NCBI RefSeq assembly: GCF_018873765.1
Contig: NC_057925.1
Location: 48,143,010 to 48,207,009, forward strand
From: Telopea speciosissima
Lineage: Eukaryota; Streptophyta; Magnoliopsida; Proteales; Proteaceae
DNA length: 64,000 nt
Direction of reading: 5' to 3'
Below the pieces are notes generated by a model. It worked only from the letters and a program-made list of their open reading frames with translations, was not told the DNA's origin and did no database searches. A program made the position numbers and the translations under genes. Positions 45,537 to 58,564 of this stretch are shown piece after piece. Every line of letters begins with the position of its first letter. The first letter of the stretch is position 1.

Positions 45537-45543
45537 ATGATCG
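45537..45543 (+). promoter_or_regulatory. Out-of-frame ATG 7 nt before the ADA2 start
   Basis: GGATGATCGATGGGG: the first ATG (45537) opens a frame MIDGAFSRSQF... that, through the spliced exons, ends at TGA early in exon 3 (around 46950). The ADA2 ATG (45544) is the second. Leaky scanning would be needed for ADA2. Confidence 0.5.
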
Positions 45544-48500
45544 ATGGGGCGTTCTCGCGTTCCCAGTTCTGCAGACGAAGATCCCAGCCAAAGGTTCCCT
45601 CTTCATTTTGGTCTCTTTTTTCACTCTACTAATACTTGATTCGTTACCATCCCAAGCTGAAAACTGTTTTTGATGGAGTCTCAGTTCCAACTCAACTGTT
45701 TTATTTGCTTGGTGATAGCTTTGCTTGCATGGCACATAATTTTTGAGCAGTCAATTTCACTGAACTTGATTTAGACGAATGTTAGTGTTTAGAAGGGCAC
45801 GGTGTAGGCCGCTCCGTTGGGATGGCTGCAATCGATATCTGGGTCTTGCATTCTAATTATTTAACTCTCCCTTCCCCTTATATTAACTGCATCTCGGTGC
45901 TATATTTTAATTGCAAGTTTAATAGATGACATCGTCTTACTTGAAGATAAAAGCGTAAAAAAACTGATGTATTAACACATTTGATGCGCCTACTATCGTT
46001 TATTTTTATTGATTATCATTTGCAATTATTATTCTCATCTTCAATTTCCTTTATCATGGATTTTCTTAAGAAATTCCGTGTCTTTTGAAAAGACTTTAGG
46101 ACCATTGGATACAACGCTGGTTTTGCTGGCGTTCCATATATCTCTCCCACCCCCTCAATCCGGTTCATCCACATTTCAGTATGTTCTTTATGGTAGCATC
46201 ATTTTATCCCTTGAAAAGATTGAGAATTTATAGAAACGAAAATGCATCTATAATTTGTATAATTTGCTTATAATTATTCTCATTTGCTTCAATTAAAACT
46301 GCACTGTGTTTGTCTGTTTTATAGAACGAAGAGAAAGAGGAATGCTTCAAGTGGAGACAATTTAGAATCTGGAGCATCAGGTATGGTGTCACTAACTTTA
46401 ATCAAATACTGAATTCCTTGGAACATTAATAATGTACGGACTGAAACAAAAGTTTGAACTCTTCAGTACGGGAAGTTACACCAACTGTAATCGGGGATAA
46501 TTTAACTAACTGCTACCAAAAGATCAATAGATTGGACATATTGGGTGGGTTTTTGGCCTGGGTTCCCCCCCTCCCCCCCCTCCCCCTCCTCCGATGATTA
46601 GTGGACCTCCCTAAGTAGGTCCATTTCTGCCTTGCCGTGTACACCAACCTCCTTGCACATTTTGCATTTTCATTCTTCTGGTGGACCTTCCCTATGGTCT
46701 ATCAGATTGTACGTGGCGGTTCATTTTGATTTATGAATTTAGAGATGTACTTAGGTAGACTTTCTGACGTCTGTGGTTTGAGTCTGATGTTTACACTTAG
46801 GATTGGTGAGGCATATCTGACTGAACTTACAGGGTTCCCTCTTTTGAACCACCATCTTATTTGATACAACATCTAACGTTTCATTTTCTATTTGTCCATG
46901 ATTTCTAATGGTAATTCCATTTTCTGTTGGGACAGATCAGGGATCAAATGAGGGGAAGAGAGCTTTATACCACTGCAACTATTGCAATAAAGATATTTCT
47001 GGGAAGATTCGCATTAAATGTGCCAAATGCCCGGATTTTGACTTATGTGTGGAGTGCTTTTCTGTTGGAGCTGAGGTTACACCTCACAAAAGCAATCACC
47101 CTTACAGGGTTATGGTTAGTTAAACTACTCACAGAATATTCTGTCAAGGCCTTGCTCTCTTGTAAATTTGCATATTCTTCTTGCATGATTCATTAAGCAG
47201 TTATTTCTTTTACTGCATGAACTGGGATAAAAATCACGACCTTCATGGTCATGGTGCATTATACCAATCATTGTAAGTATTATCTCTTTTTTGTTTTCCT
47301 GAGCATTTAACTAGGCACTTAACCATACTTTCAATACATTTTTTTTTTTTAAAATATAAAAATTGTCCCCTTCCTCCTTTTGGGTGAGGTTCTGGAATCT
47401 GATTCCCACCCCAAATGCACCTTGTCCAGATGATGAGGCATAATCAGGTTATGTTCTCATCCTGCACATATTGCCAACTCAATAAACAAGAATCTACTCA
47501 TTAAAAATGGCATTGCCACTCTGTAAACTTGTTTCTGATCAGATGGTTAACATATGGGCAAAATGGTTTGAAACAAAAGAGCTGTTACACAAAAATTCAG
47601 GCCTTTTGCCAGCTCAAACAAGTTTTTATTTGCAGTTCTTTGATGTTCAAAGATCTAACATATTCTTCATACAAGAAAAAAATATGTGCCAATGTGCCAT
47701 AGATTCTCAAGTAAACCATTCTCTTTTTTTGCTGCAATTCATAAACAATTGAGAATTCTTCTGCTGTTCCATGGAGATCATAGCAGCTTGCTTGTTTTTA
47801 TTATTAACTCCTCTTTGGCTCACCAGTACATTACTGTACATGAACCTTTTAACCATACAGTTTCATTGTAGAAGAAGTCTGAATAGGAGAATAGTTTTTC
47901 AAAACTGCTTGCGTTTTGAATGTCTGATATGAATTTATTTTCATTTTTCCATGTAAAAATACATCATTAGTTGATTCTGCTAGTGTTATGAAGTCCTAAA
48001 ACATAATTTTTTTTGTAAATTTATTCACTGTGTGATTTGTTCAATAGGACAATTTGTCTTTCCCCCTTATTTGTCCAGATTGGAATGCAGATGAAGAGAT
48101 ATTGCTGCTAGAGGTATGTCTACTTCCTTGTCCAACTATGCTAGTGACTGCTAATGATCAGGTCCTTGTCAATTTGCACATTTTCTTTTTGATTTTTGAA
48201 GGATTATGCATGTTAGGGTGCTCATGCTATAAATTTTTGCACGTTCTTGTTCTAGGGAATTGAGATGTATGGAATGGGTAACTGGGCTGAAATTGCGGAA
48301 CATGTTGGTACAAAGATCAAAGCACAGTGTATTGATCACTATACAACAATATACATGAATTCACCATGCTTTCCTCTGCCGGTATTACATTTACTTAAAT
48401 CCAAATTGATTTTTCTTTAGATCAGCATCTGTCATGAGAATACTTATGTTTTAATGTTTTTTTTTTCTTCTTCTTTTTTCTGAAGGATATGTCTCATGTT

Positions 48501-51500
48501 GTTGGAAAGAACAGAAAGGAGCTTCTTGCTATGGCTAAAGGGCATGCCGAGGGGAAGAAAGGTTAGCAACATTGACTGGGTTCCTTTTCTTCCATTAGCT
48601 TGACACTCTTAATGAGGCAATTAATTACTCTTTTGGCCCTTCAGTGTTTTAACTATCAGATTAAAGAAAGAACAGCTTTGTCAAAATATTATATCTTTTT
48701 TATGGATCCATCTTTCTCATGCTTGTCTTCTAAGTTACAAGAATAGATGAAGTAGTTGAGTTGAAAATTTCTTCTTTGGACAAGTCTAAATTGGCAGAAG
48801 AGGATAGTCCCAAAGCAGCCCCAATACAGTATACAAGGCTGTAAAAGCCCAAATCTCAGTTTGAATTTTGTTGTATGGCACTCATGTTTGAATGAAATTT
48901 GTCACTTAATAAACCACTATTCTAGTTGTTTTATTTACTTTTCTAGTAATTAAAGTAAAAAGAAGAGGGAGGGGTTTAAGACAGAAGAATATCTGTCTCA
49001 CTGCTAACAAGCTATATTCATCCTGGATGTTTGATCATTTTGGAAGTTGACTCAGTTTCTGATAAATAAACTCTACTAATTTACTCTTTAAAGTTTCTTT
49101 GTTTATAAAATTTTTTGATAATAAAGATCTCACCATACTTTGCGTGGCCAGCATATAAGATCATACAGAATAAGAGGTACAGATTGTTGAAGGTGTTCCA
49201 GTAGGCTTTAAGACCCCCCCCCCCCCCCAAAACATAAGAGCTCTATAATTTTTATAGCCATTATGCTGGTTCCAAGTGATTATCAATTCCAAGCTGTTTC
49301 TTTCCTTCTGCATGGACTGGCATACTGCAGCTGGCATAATCTGTAATATTCCATAGCCTGATGGCTGAGGGCTGGAGTATGCACGATCCAAGAGGGGTGG
49401 AGTATGCGCAATCCAAAAAGTCAAGAACATATATTCATATTCAGTGGGAAAGCCCAGAAGACTCAAAACCTCCATGAGTTGCATAAATAGTTGCTGAACT
49501 TAAGCACATACTGCAGACATCAGGTGGAATTGTAATGTAGTCGGTAGTACTAGATTGGTAGATAATTCGACTAGGAGCCAGTAACCAGTATCTGCTATGA
49601 ACTAGCAAATTGGGTAGGCCAAAATTGGGATTTTGGTCAAATTAGGGTTAGGGTTTACTGGAACCTAGGGTTTGATGGTAGGGTTAGGCTAAGTTGATGT
49701 AGGGGAGTCTATTAGTGAAGGTTACGTTAAGTTTTAATGGGAGGGGGGAAAGTGTGCTGGAATCGAACTGCAGCAATTTAGGGTTAGCTTTCTGGAAAGA
49801 GAATAATGATGGAATCTAGGGTTTAGAGTTGTCTGTTGGGGCTATAACCAAGATTGAGTTTCCCACCAGGTGTGAGGAAGATTCGGTCCCAAGTTTGGGT
49901 GGATTTTGATAGCCTGATGTAAAGTTATGGTGAAATCACCTAATTAGAAAGTAATAGAAACTTAGGGTTTCAGATAAACCAGTCATCAATGGAATGTCAG
50001 ATCTGGAATGAGAAGAAAAGATAAGGCTTGCAGGCTGTACTCCAAATCCAGATTCAATAACATGAAGTAGAATTCAGAAGTTGCAGTAAAAGAAGCTTGG
50101 AGAACAAATAACTCGAGTCTTCAATGGGAGAAAATAAGATTCCAACCAGATCTGTGGCTTGATTCTTCACCAACATGGATCGAGTAGCCCTCTTTAGTGG
50201 TTGAAAACAATCATCAAATCTGATAAGAAACCTCTTGAAGTTGCAGAGGATCACCTTGAAGAACCAGCAGCAGAAGTAGAAGAATAGGAGAGGGAGGGGA
50301 TCGAGTATGATGATGGGAGCATAGTTGTCAAGGCGTCGCCTAGGCGTCCAGGCACATTGGTCGACTTGGGCGCCTAGGCGGGCACCTTGGCGCCTTGTCT
50401 GCCTAATTGGTGCCGCCTTTATTTTGGACCCTCACCAATGCCTTGGGTCACCTAACCGCCGTGACAACTATGGATGGGAGTCTCACTCTTCCATTCACAA
50501 TTGCATTAAACAAAATTTATGTATTCATTAAAATCGTGGGCTCAACTGAGCAATTACAACTTTATTTATAGCCACGATGGCTGAACATAGAAACTAAAAT
50601 CAAACTCAAACTAAAACTAGGATTCCCAACTAAATCCCAATTAGGATTACAACTACAAATAGAACTCAAATAAAAGACTAATAAAAATTAAATAAACTCT
50701 AAACCTAATCCCACGATTTAGGCTGGTGTAGTGGAAATCCCTACGCCTACACTACTGCTGGTGTAGGGAAGAATCCCTACACCTGTGGCTGGTTTTAGAC
50801 AGCCGATCTACATCAAATTATAGCTTTGTTTTTTTGGGTGATCTATCATTGATATGTGATCCAAACCTGCTGACTAGACAAAGAACTGTGCCATTGAGGG
50901 CACCCTTGTTGAAATGCAATCGTAGTTATAGTTCATTCCCCATTGATAATTTTTCACTTACATTTATCCAAGGTTTAAAGTATCGGTATCGCATATCATA
51001 TTGGTCGGGTGATTTTAAGAGACATAGTGTATCGTAGCATATTGGAGATACGTATCGAACGGTGCAGAAACGCATGAAAAACGGACACAAAAAATAATAT
51101 AAACAAGCAATATAGAGTCACTCTATGTCTCTATCATGCATAAACACTAAAATGGAGAATAATGTGTAAGTAGACAAGTGCAACATTGAACGTGATAGAT
51201 CTAATGTGTATGTGGCACATATATTTTTCCCGTAAGCATGGACTTGATTTTTGGAAGAAATCTAAAAATTGAACTTTATGGAATACATTTTCGTTTTTGG
51301 GTGAAAAAATCATGGATTTGAGTTCAAATCCTTGCAAATGTTCATCATCCATGCATCCAATAGCTTACTTGAATCTAAATGCATGGATTTATAGCAAAAA
51401 ACATTACTAAAAAGCAAGATTTGAGGAATAAAATCAAGTTTAAAAAAAAAAAACCTTTCCCTACGAAATCCCCTTCAATCTTTAATTTCAGCTTCTTGGA

Positions 51501-54500
51501 TGATGCAAAGGATGGTGTTTTTCCACAGATTGAGTCATTTTCAAGTCTTGAATGGAAGCCCTAAGTTGATTTGTGGGAAAAAAAACTGGTTTAGAACCAA
51601 AATTTCAAGGTTTAGGGAGTGGTTGGAGAGTGGTTTTTCTGCCTCTGTAGTTGCTGGGTCGAAAAGAAGGCTTTTTGGTGACTTTTAAGTGACTGTATCG
51701 ACAGTATCGATATGTATCAGCCAATACATATCAATACGTATTAAAGCCATAAAGTTGGGAATGAAGGACGTATCGATATGTATCAACCGTGTTGTATCGT
51801 ATCGTATCTGCCCGTATCAGCCGATACAATTTATACAGTTTGTTTTGTTTTAAAGATACATATCTCACCGTATCGTATCGATACCCTGCAATACCGATAC
51901 GTATCGGCCGATACAATACGATACAGCAAGATACTTAAAACAGTTTGAAATACAGAGACTTTGAAATACAATTTCATTTGTTCTTACTGAATCAGAGACT
52001 ATATTCAACAGTAAACAGAAATAGAAACAACAGAACACAGATCCAAGAGAAGAGGATCTGCAGGAGAAGAGAAAGAAGATAAATAAGGAAGAAGAGAGGG
52101 ACAAAAGGATAACCAGATCAGAGGGGTTTTGAAGATCTTACTCAATCTCTAACCATATATTTATTAGTCTTATAAAAATTCTATTATTTGCAAGTAACAC
52201 CCCTGACTAATGATTAATTGCAGATAAGCTTTAATTAACACCCCTGTGATATATTTCTTAACATCAATGACTTGTCTTTTTCGATGGATCTTTACACCTA
52301 CACTTATTGGTCTAGTTGTCTTTGGTATTGCATCCTATTACTTAAAACGCTTAGATTAGAAGTTCGATTTCTTTCTTCAAATAGGTCACAAATTCTTACA
52401 TGCTTCTGACTGCCTCAGGATTTCCTATGTTTGGGGACCTTACACTGAAGGAAGAGTCTCCTTTCTCCCCTTCAAGAGTCAAGTACGTTTTTTTTTGGGT
52501 ACATCAGTTCTTCAATTTGGCCATTAAGTCCTCGCATGCTAACTCACTTGGCTGTGATTGCTCAGGATTGAAGATTTGAGTAAAGAAGCTCCAGCAGGTC
52601 GTTCCCCATCTAGCTTAAGTGCAGGTATATTGAGGGATATTCATTACTAGCTGTTTCTGTTAGTGGCTTGTCTGTCTCTTCAAATAATTAGAGGATGTGT
52701 TAGTCATACTGCTTGAAACATCATACTCTCTTCTGTTTCAGATGTGGATTCTGGAGTTGGTTCTGGCAACACAAATCTGATGGCAACAAGTTCTGTTAAG
52801 AAGGCATCAAACATGGCCAAGGTTAAAGATGGTCCTGATTCCGTTAAAGTGGAAGGTATGATTTGAAGACACTCCTTTGTAAATTGTATGGTTCCTTTCT
52901 TGGATAGTTGTATATTGCTTCGGATCTTTAATAACGTCCTCCCACTTTCGTTGCTTTGGTTTAATAATCCATCTTCTGTGTTATCTCCAAAAAGGACTGA
53001 TGTTGGATGTTGACAATCTGACTGAAGCTATAAACAATTTTTATTAAATATAATAGGCATTGTAATAAAACAACTCACTAGTGTTTTAAACTTTTATTCT
53101 TTCTTCCAATGTATTTTAGTTTGGTATTGGCAGTCCGACTGTTTGGAGTAGTTCAAACTGTGATGAAATTTGCAAACAGAGTATGTAAGTATTTACCGGG
53201 GGGGGGGGAATTTATAGTATTATAATAACATAGAAGGGAATGGAGCTTTGGAAGGGTCAATAGAATAAAACAACTGGCCAGTAGATTATAATAAAGTATG
53301 TAGTCATTTACGGGGGAAAAAACATTATAGTATTATAACAATAATATAGAATTATCAGCATATATGGACTTAAAATAGAATTAAATTGAGAAGCAAGATG
53401 TGTAGCAAACCCAAGCAATTGGGATTGGGCTTAGTTAGTTGAGTAGATTATAATAATACAGAAGGTCATGGAGCTTTGGAGAATGGTCAATAGAATAAAA
53501 CAACTGGCCAGTGTTAAAACTGTGATTTTTGCATTCACATGTTGTTTGTGAGTGAGATCCCACAATGCTCTCTGAAATATTATTTTAGTACACCTCTTAA
53601 TGGTTTGACCATGAGAATCTTAATGGATCATTTACCAGTCAAAGCTTCTTGAGCCTGAAAACTGTTGCGAGTTAGGTCTGGACTGACACCTAGGTTGCTG
53701 AATTGGGAAGTGACTCAACTTATGAGTCACTGGGATCAAATCTTGGGTGATGTTATTTAACTTTTAAAATTTACAAGTGTCTTAAAATATAAATTAAGGT
53801 AAAGTGAGATATCTTCACCTGTCCGGTCATAGCGATATATCGCGTATGGTATCATTTTGATATGGATACAATATGGGTCAATCTCGTATTGAATCGATAA
53901 TGAGTTGGTATTGGATCAGTATTGAAAGTGGATTTGGTTGCACAAAGAGGAAGAAAAGAATGGAAGTTTGAATGAAAATAAAAATTAATAAGAATTTATA
54001 AATAATAAAAAAGATAACAAAATTGATAACTTTTGAATAAAAAATAGGAAAGATTGACCAGCCCTTGGATCCTCTCCAGCACACATGTCAGATGGGGAGA
54101 TCCCCAGCCACCCCCTGCGCTGGAGAGGATTCAAATCCCTTCACCTCTGCATCAAAAAGTGGAAGAAGAACAGTCAGTCTGTCATGCTTTTGGATCAGTC
54201 ATTGTCATCGACTCTAAAGTGCTTCAAAAATTGGAACGAATTAATAAACTGCCCGCTTTTTCGATGCACTGCCTGAGGTGGATGATTGAACTGTTTGGCC
54301 CGGGTTGGTGCTTCTTAGTACTTATCTGGTCAATTTGAATTTTCTTATAAAGGAATTATAAGATTTATGACTTCTCAATTAGTTATGGAGGTATTAATCT
54401 TCCCCTTCTTTGATTGCCTTACTAACCATATTTTCAAGTTTAGATTAGATTAATCTTATTGGTAGTTATAAGCCTTCACCTCTCTATGGAGAAGTTAAAT

Positions 54501-57500
54501 TTACATTTAAAATTTGAGAGATAAATCCATGAAAGTTTAGTTCAAATGAACTTTTTTATTTCAATTATCAAGCCAGAAACCAAGGAAGTTTGGGTTGGCT
54601 TCCATAAGTCAACTCCTTGACCTGGTCCATTTGATGCAAATTTGTACTCACTAGCCTGGTTTGATGGCTCATACTTAAAAGTTGAGTCAATTTGACAGAG
54701 TGGATGAGTTCACTTGCTGAGTCAGCACACTGTCGCTCACAAAAAATAGTCGATGATTGGAAGGTTGGAACACCTGGTTGGACCTGGTACAGCAAACCAT
54801 GGTGCAGACCATATGTTAATTGGGACTCTTGTCTTGGGGCCATTTGTTTGGGAGCATAATGATCTGTCATTGTGTGTCTGACAGTAGTCTAAAATATTTT
54901 ATTTTCTTTTTACTGTCTTCTCAAAAGCATTCTTTTTCTACAATTTTTAAAATTTTTTTTTTTTTGATGAATGACAACTTTTATTGATATAGAAGGAGAA
55001 AAATCAATATCAAATTCAGGTATCTGTACTAGATCCATACAAGCTATCCAATACAAAGGCCGAGCAGAAATACAATTTATGAAGATCAAAAAAATAAAAG
55101 GAATGAAAAGGAAGCAAAAAGCCAAATGATCAAAGTCAGTAGCTATTCCATAAGGAGATAGGACCAATATGATGTGCTTTTTGAGGGTACCCCTTTTTTG
55201 TTAGTTCATCAGCCAAACCATTCCTGGAACTCTGGTGCCATTGGTATTAGTTGTTCGGCAGAGGCTAGACAATGAGCTTTTCAGAAGATGTGATGAAACC
55301 TCCATGGGCTACTCTTATCCCCCGCCCCCCAAGCCATCTCAACATTGGCTCTCGATCGCTATCCATTAATATTGCATTCCATCCTCTTGAACATGCAATT
55401 TTCAGAGCCATAGCTGCCTACAGTTATGCTTCTATTGAACCTGCTACTCCAATTTTTAGACCCATTATCCTTCAGCGTTCTTGACTTCAAAGCTCACAAA
55501 TTGTCCAGTCATACGTCAACAACATTTGTTGTAATCATCCAGGTATAATGTTTTTAACAAAGTTTTTAGAAGCCATATGAGCTGATTTTCAACTGATGTA
55601 AGTACTTTATAGTTATATTATTTGGGAAACTGGTTGAAGTTTAGTTTATCCTTCTTTATTATCTATTAAAGTTTCTTAATATTTTTATAATGAGAGCAAT
55701 CATGTCTTTGATATGTGTTGCTTGCAGATTGTCAAGTAGATAGGAGTGTTGGAGGACAGAAACCTAAATCTTTGAGTGATGAAGGGCCTTCTATGACTGA
55801 GTTGAGTGGATATAACCCAAAGAGGCAGGAGTTTGATCCTGAATATGATAATGATGCTGAACAATCATTGGCAGAGATGGAATTCAAAGAAACTGACACT
55901 GAAGCTGAGCGTGAATTGAAGCTGAGAGTGTTGCGTATTTATTTAAAAAGGTTTGTATAACTTTCCTTTCTTTATGTACATAAATAAGAAGTTAACTGCT
56001 TCCAACTTATGAATCTGATCTTGCTCATGGATAATGGTCATATGCATGCTCTCATATAAGTTTTTATGCTCGGCAACCTGGGGAATTTAGGAAAAAAGAA
56101 ACAAAATATAGTAGGTGTGGTGTACCTCATAGATTAATTTAAAAGGTTGATTGATTGATCCATTTCTTGAATCCAAATGGAAGTTCTCAAAGTGGGGGTT
56201 CCTTCTTCTATGTATTCCATTACATTAAGTTGATAAAAATACAAAATGACATTTCCAGGGTAATACTGAAACACTAATGAATCAAAATGGTATTAACTCC
56301 TAGTCATGTTTGTTACTTTGTTTTGTGCATCATCTCATCAGATGTTGCTATATGGATAACATGTGAAATTCACCGTACGATACTATACTAAGTAATACAT
56401 GAGGCAAAATAGCCAGACAACATAAGATAAATAACAAATGTAGGGCATTTTACTTCTATTTCTTTTATCAGTAGATCATACATGTTTCAGAGTCATCTGA
56501 TGGATGAAATACGTAGTGTTCATTAGTGTGCCAGTAGTTATTCTTCGCTGATTCTTATGCTCAACTTTTGACTCTCAGAACTGTACAAATGCAACATAGG
56601 TTAGCGCAAACATGGCTTAGCTGCCTACAGGTCGGGATAAGTAGCTCAGCTATGGCACTATGACAGGCTTTATTTGTTATTTGTTGTCTGTCTATACTCA
56701 TTTAAAATATAATGTGCAATGCGTTAATACCAACAGGGTGTTTGTATTGAATATATATGGCTAAATTTCAACATTACATTTATGAGCTAGTATGAAGCGA
56801 TTTATTAAAATATGATATATTTTTTGCCTCGTTTACTCCAAGGTTCAGACGTATGTAAGTGTGTTAACAGGCTTGACGAGAGGAAGTGTAGGAAGGATTT
56901 CATATTAGAAAGGAACTTACTTTTTCCTAATCCTCTGGAGAAGGAACTTTCATATGAGGAAAGGGAGATATATCAGCGCTACAAGGTCTTCATGCGTTTT
57001 CATTCTAAAGAAGAACACGAGCAGTTGATTAGGACTATTATTGAAGAACATCGGATTCAAAAACGAATTAGAGATCTTCAGGTATTATGTTCTCCCAACT
57101 TTGTCTCATTCTCTCTCCATCTCATCTTTGATAACTCTTATTATATTTACAAGATAATATTCAATAACCATATCTATTTTCCTAACTATTTCCTGCTAAG
57201 GTGTGAGCCATGCTCATCATGTGTATACTTGTGTTTTAACATTTTTTTGAAATCAAAGTTCAACCACTACTGTCAATGAAATCGAATGCCAAGTTTAAAG
57301 ATTACTCATGGCATGTCAACATGAGGCATTGAAAACATTTCTCCAGTTTATATATTGTGAATGTGGTAGAACATCCTGGTGGCATAATGGTTCTCTTTTC
57401 TATTCTCCTAATTAACATCATGGGGCTCATTTGTCTCAACTTCATGGTTCAAATTTCCTCTTTTCTGCTTTATAATCATGCAGGAAGCCCGAGCTGCTGG

Positions 57501-58563
57501 CTGCAGACTTTCAGCTGAAGCTGATAGATATATTGAACAGAAAAGGAAGAAGGAAACTGAAGAAAATGCCCGTAAGGTGAAGGAAAGCACTCAGTCTGGT
57601 CCAAGTGGTAAAGTACTTCAAAGGATAAATCGCCCCAAAGGAGAACCTGATGGCAGCCCTCGGGGTGGTGTAAAGGGATCCTTGGGTTTGGATTCAAGTG
57701 GTAAAGATTCATCTTCTACAGCTGTGAAACAGGCTACTGCATGCGCTCTGGATGATTGGGATATTACGGGGTATCCTGGGACAGATCTACTTTCTGAAAC
57801 TGTAAGTGCACATTTGTTAGTTTCTATTTTGTGTGCTATGTAGGGTGTGTTTGAGTCTGGTCTTTCTTTACTAGAGAAAAATGAAATATTTCGTGTGTGA
57901 ATATTTTTCTTAAATGGTCAGTGGAGGCTGCGTGCCGGTAGAAACACCTCATTGCTGACACTAAATTGTTTGGTTGGGTGGCAGAGTCAGTATACATGAT
58001 TTCTTGTAAATAAGATTTAACCAGGAAATTGATTGTGGGCCATCTATATTTCAAAGGCAGCCTATTTGGATCAATGTGGGATTGGTATTATTCTTTTATA
58101 GATCGTTAGGGTCTTTGGATCTACATAATTTTTAGTTTAAAGTAGTTTGCTACTTTTTAAAGTGTTTATTCACCCTGCTTGACAGTATTATGCCGCTAAA
58201 GTAAAACAGATGTCCAAAATGTTCGTCTTGTCAAAAACCCTAATATGGTTTTTGACTTGTGGAATCATATCAGGGATTTAGTAAACATTTTAATAGTTTC
58301 TGGTTTGGTAGCATTTGCTAATTTACAGCATAATGTGAGATTTTGACTTGGTTGTTTCTGGTATTTGACAGGAACAACAGCTTTGCCGAGAGTTGAAGTT
58401 ACTCCCTCCTCACTACCTTAGTATGCAACAGACAATGTCAGTCGAGATTTTAATAGGAAATATCACCAGGAAATCTGATGCGTATCGGTTCTTTAAGGTT
58501 GAACCAAGCAAAGTGGATAGAGTTTACGACATGCTTGTTAAAAAGGGTATTGCTCAACCATGA
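45544..58563 (+). CDS. ADA2: Transcriptional adaptor ADA2 (13 exons, 577 aa)
   Basis: Adaptor of the GCN5 histone acetyltransferase module (SAGA type), nuclear. Exons: 45544-45593, 46325-46380, 46936-47114, 48048-48113, 48256-48381, 48486-48561, 52419-52482, 52566-52624, 52742-52855, 55728-55950, 56871-57081, 57484-57801, 58372-58563. All junctions are GT-AG and the total is 1734 nt in one frame. Domains: basic N-terminus; ZZ zinc finger about 46-95 with Cys49, 52, 64, 67, 73, 76 and His86, 90; SANT/Myb about 103-150 (GNWAEIAEHVGTK); middle ADA2 block with FDPEYDNDAEQ and MRFHSKEEHEQL; C-terminal SWIRM about 510-577 ending DRVYDMLVKKGIAQP. Length is near plant ADA2 proteins. Introns 6 (3.9 kb) and 9 (2.9 kb) carry transposons. 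The gene looks intact. Confidence 0.95.
50320..50472. mobile_element. hAT-like MITE (CATAGTTGTCAAGGCG family) in ADA2 intron 6
   Basis: 153 bp from CATAGTTGTCAAGGCG to CCGTGACAACTATG, flanked by perfect 8-bp GATGGGAG (50312-50319 and 50473-50480). The interior is GCCTAGGCG-type words. Confidence 0.85.
50972..51945. repeat. Degenerate GTATCGATACGTATC word-repeat region in ADA2 intron 6
   Basis: The left edge GTTTAAAGTATCGGTATCG and right edge GATACTTAAAAC are roughly inverted. 51690-51945 is packed with diverged TATCGRTAY words on both strands; the middle is AT-rich. A transposon origin is likely, but no target duplication was found. Confidence 0.5.
54060..54135. mobile_element. Small hairpin element (GGATCCTCTCCAGC) in ADA2 intron 9
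   Basis: GGATCCTCTCCAGC faces GCTGGAGAGGATTC about 45 nt later. The ends recall the GGAT..ATCCTCTG ends of the element at 10178-10323. Confidence 0.5.
54950..55550 (-). pseudogene. LINE 3' end (RNase H remnant plus poly-A), antisense in ADA2 intron 9
   Basis: Minus strand, with shifts: AAMALKIACSRGWNAILMDS, DREPMLRWLGG, NGLADELTKKGYPQKA are RNase H motifs, followed by a UTR containing AATAAAAG and an A run (T run on plus, 54952-54964). Confidence 0.75.
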
Positions 58564-58564
58564 G

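Larger units (their letters stand above)
48562..52418. other. ADA2 intron 6 (3.9 kb), repeat-bearing
   Basis: Contains a poly-C run at 49213-49228, a hAT-like MITE (50320-50472) and a region of CGATACGTAT words (about 50972-51945). No alternative exon is evident. Confidence 0.7.
52856..55727. other. ADA2 intron 9 (2.9 kb), repeat-bearing
   Basis: Contains a diverged local repeat (TGGAGCTTTGG.AG.GGTCAATAGAATAAAACAACTGGCCAGT at about 53240 and 53468), a small hairpin (54060-54135) and a reversed LINE 3' end (54950-55550). Confidence 0.7.

Noticed and set aside
48054-48263. 69-codon plus-strand frame as a separate protein
   Set aside because: It is ADA2 exon 4 read through into intron sequence.
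50972-51945. Transposon with defined target duplication
   Set aside because: Edges are only loosely inverted and no flanking repeat was found, so kept as a repeat region.
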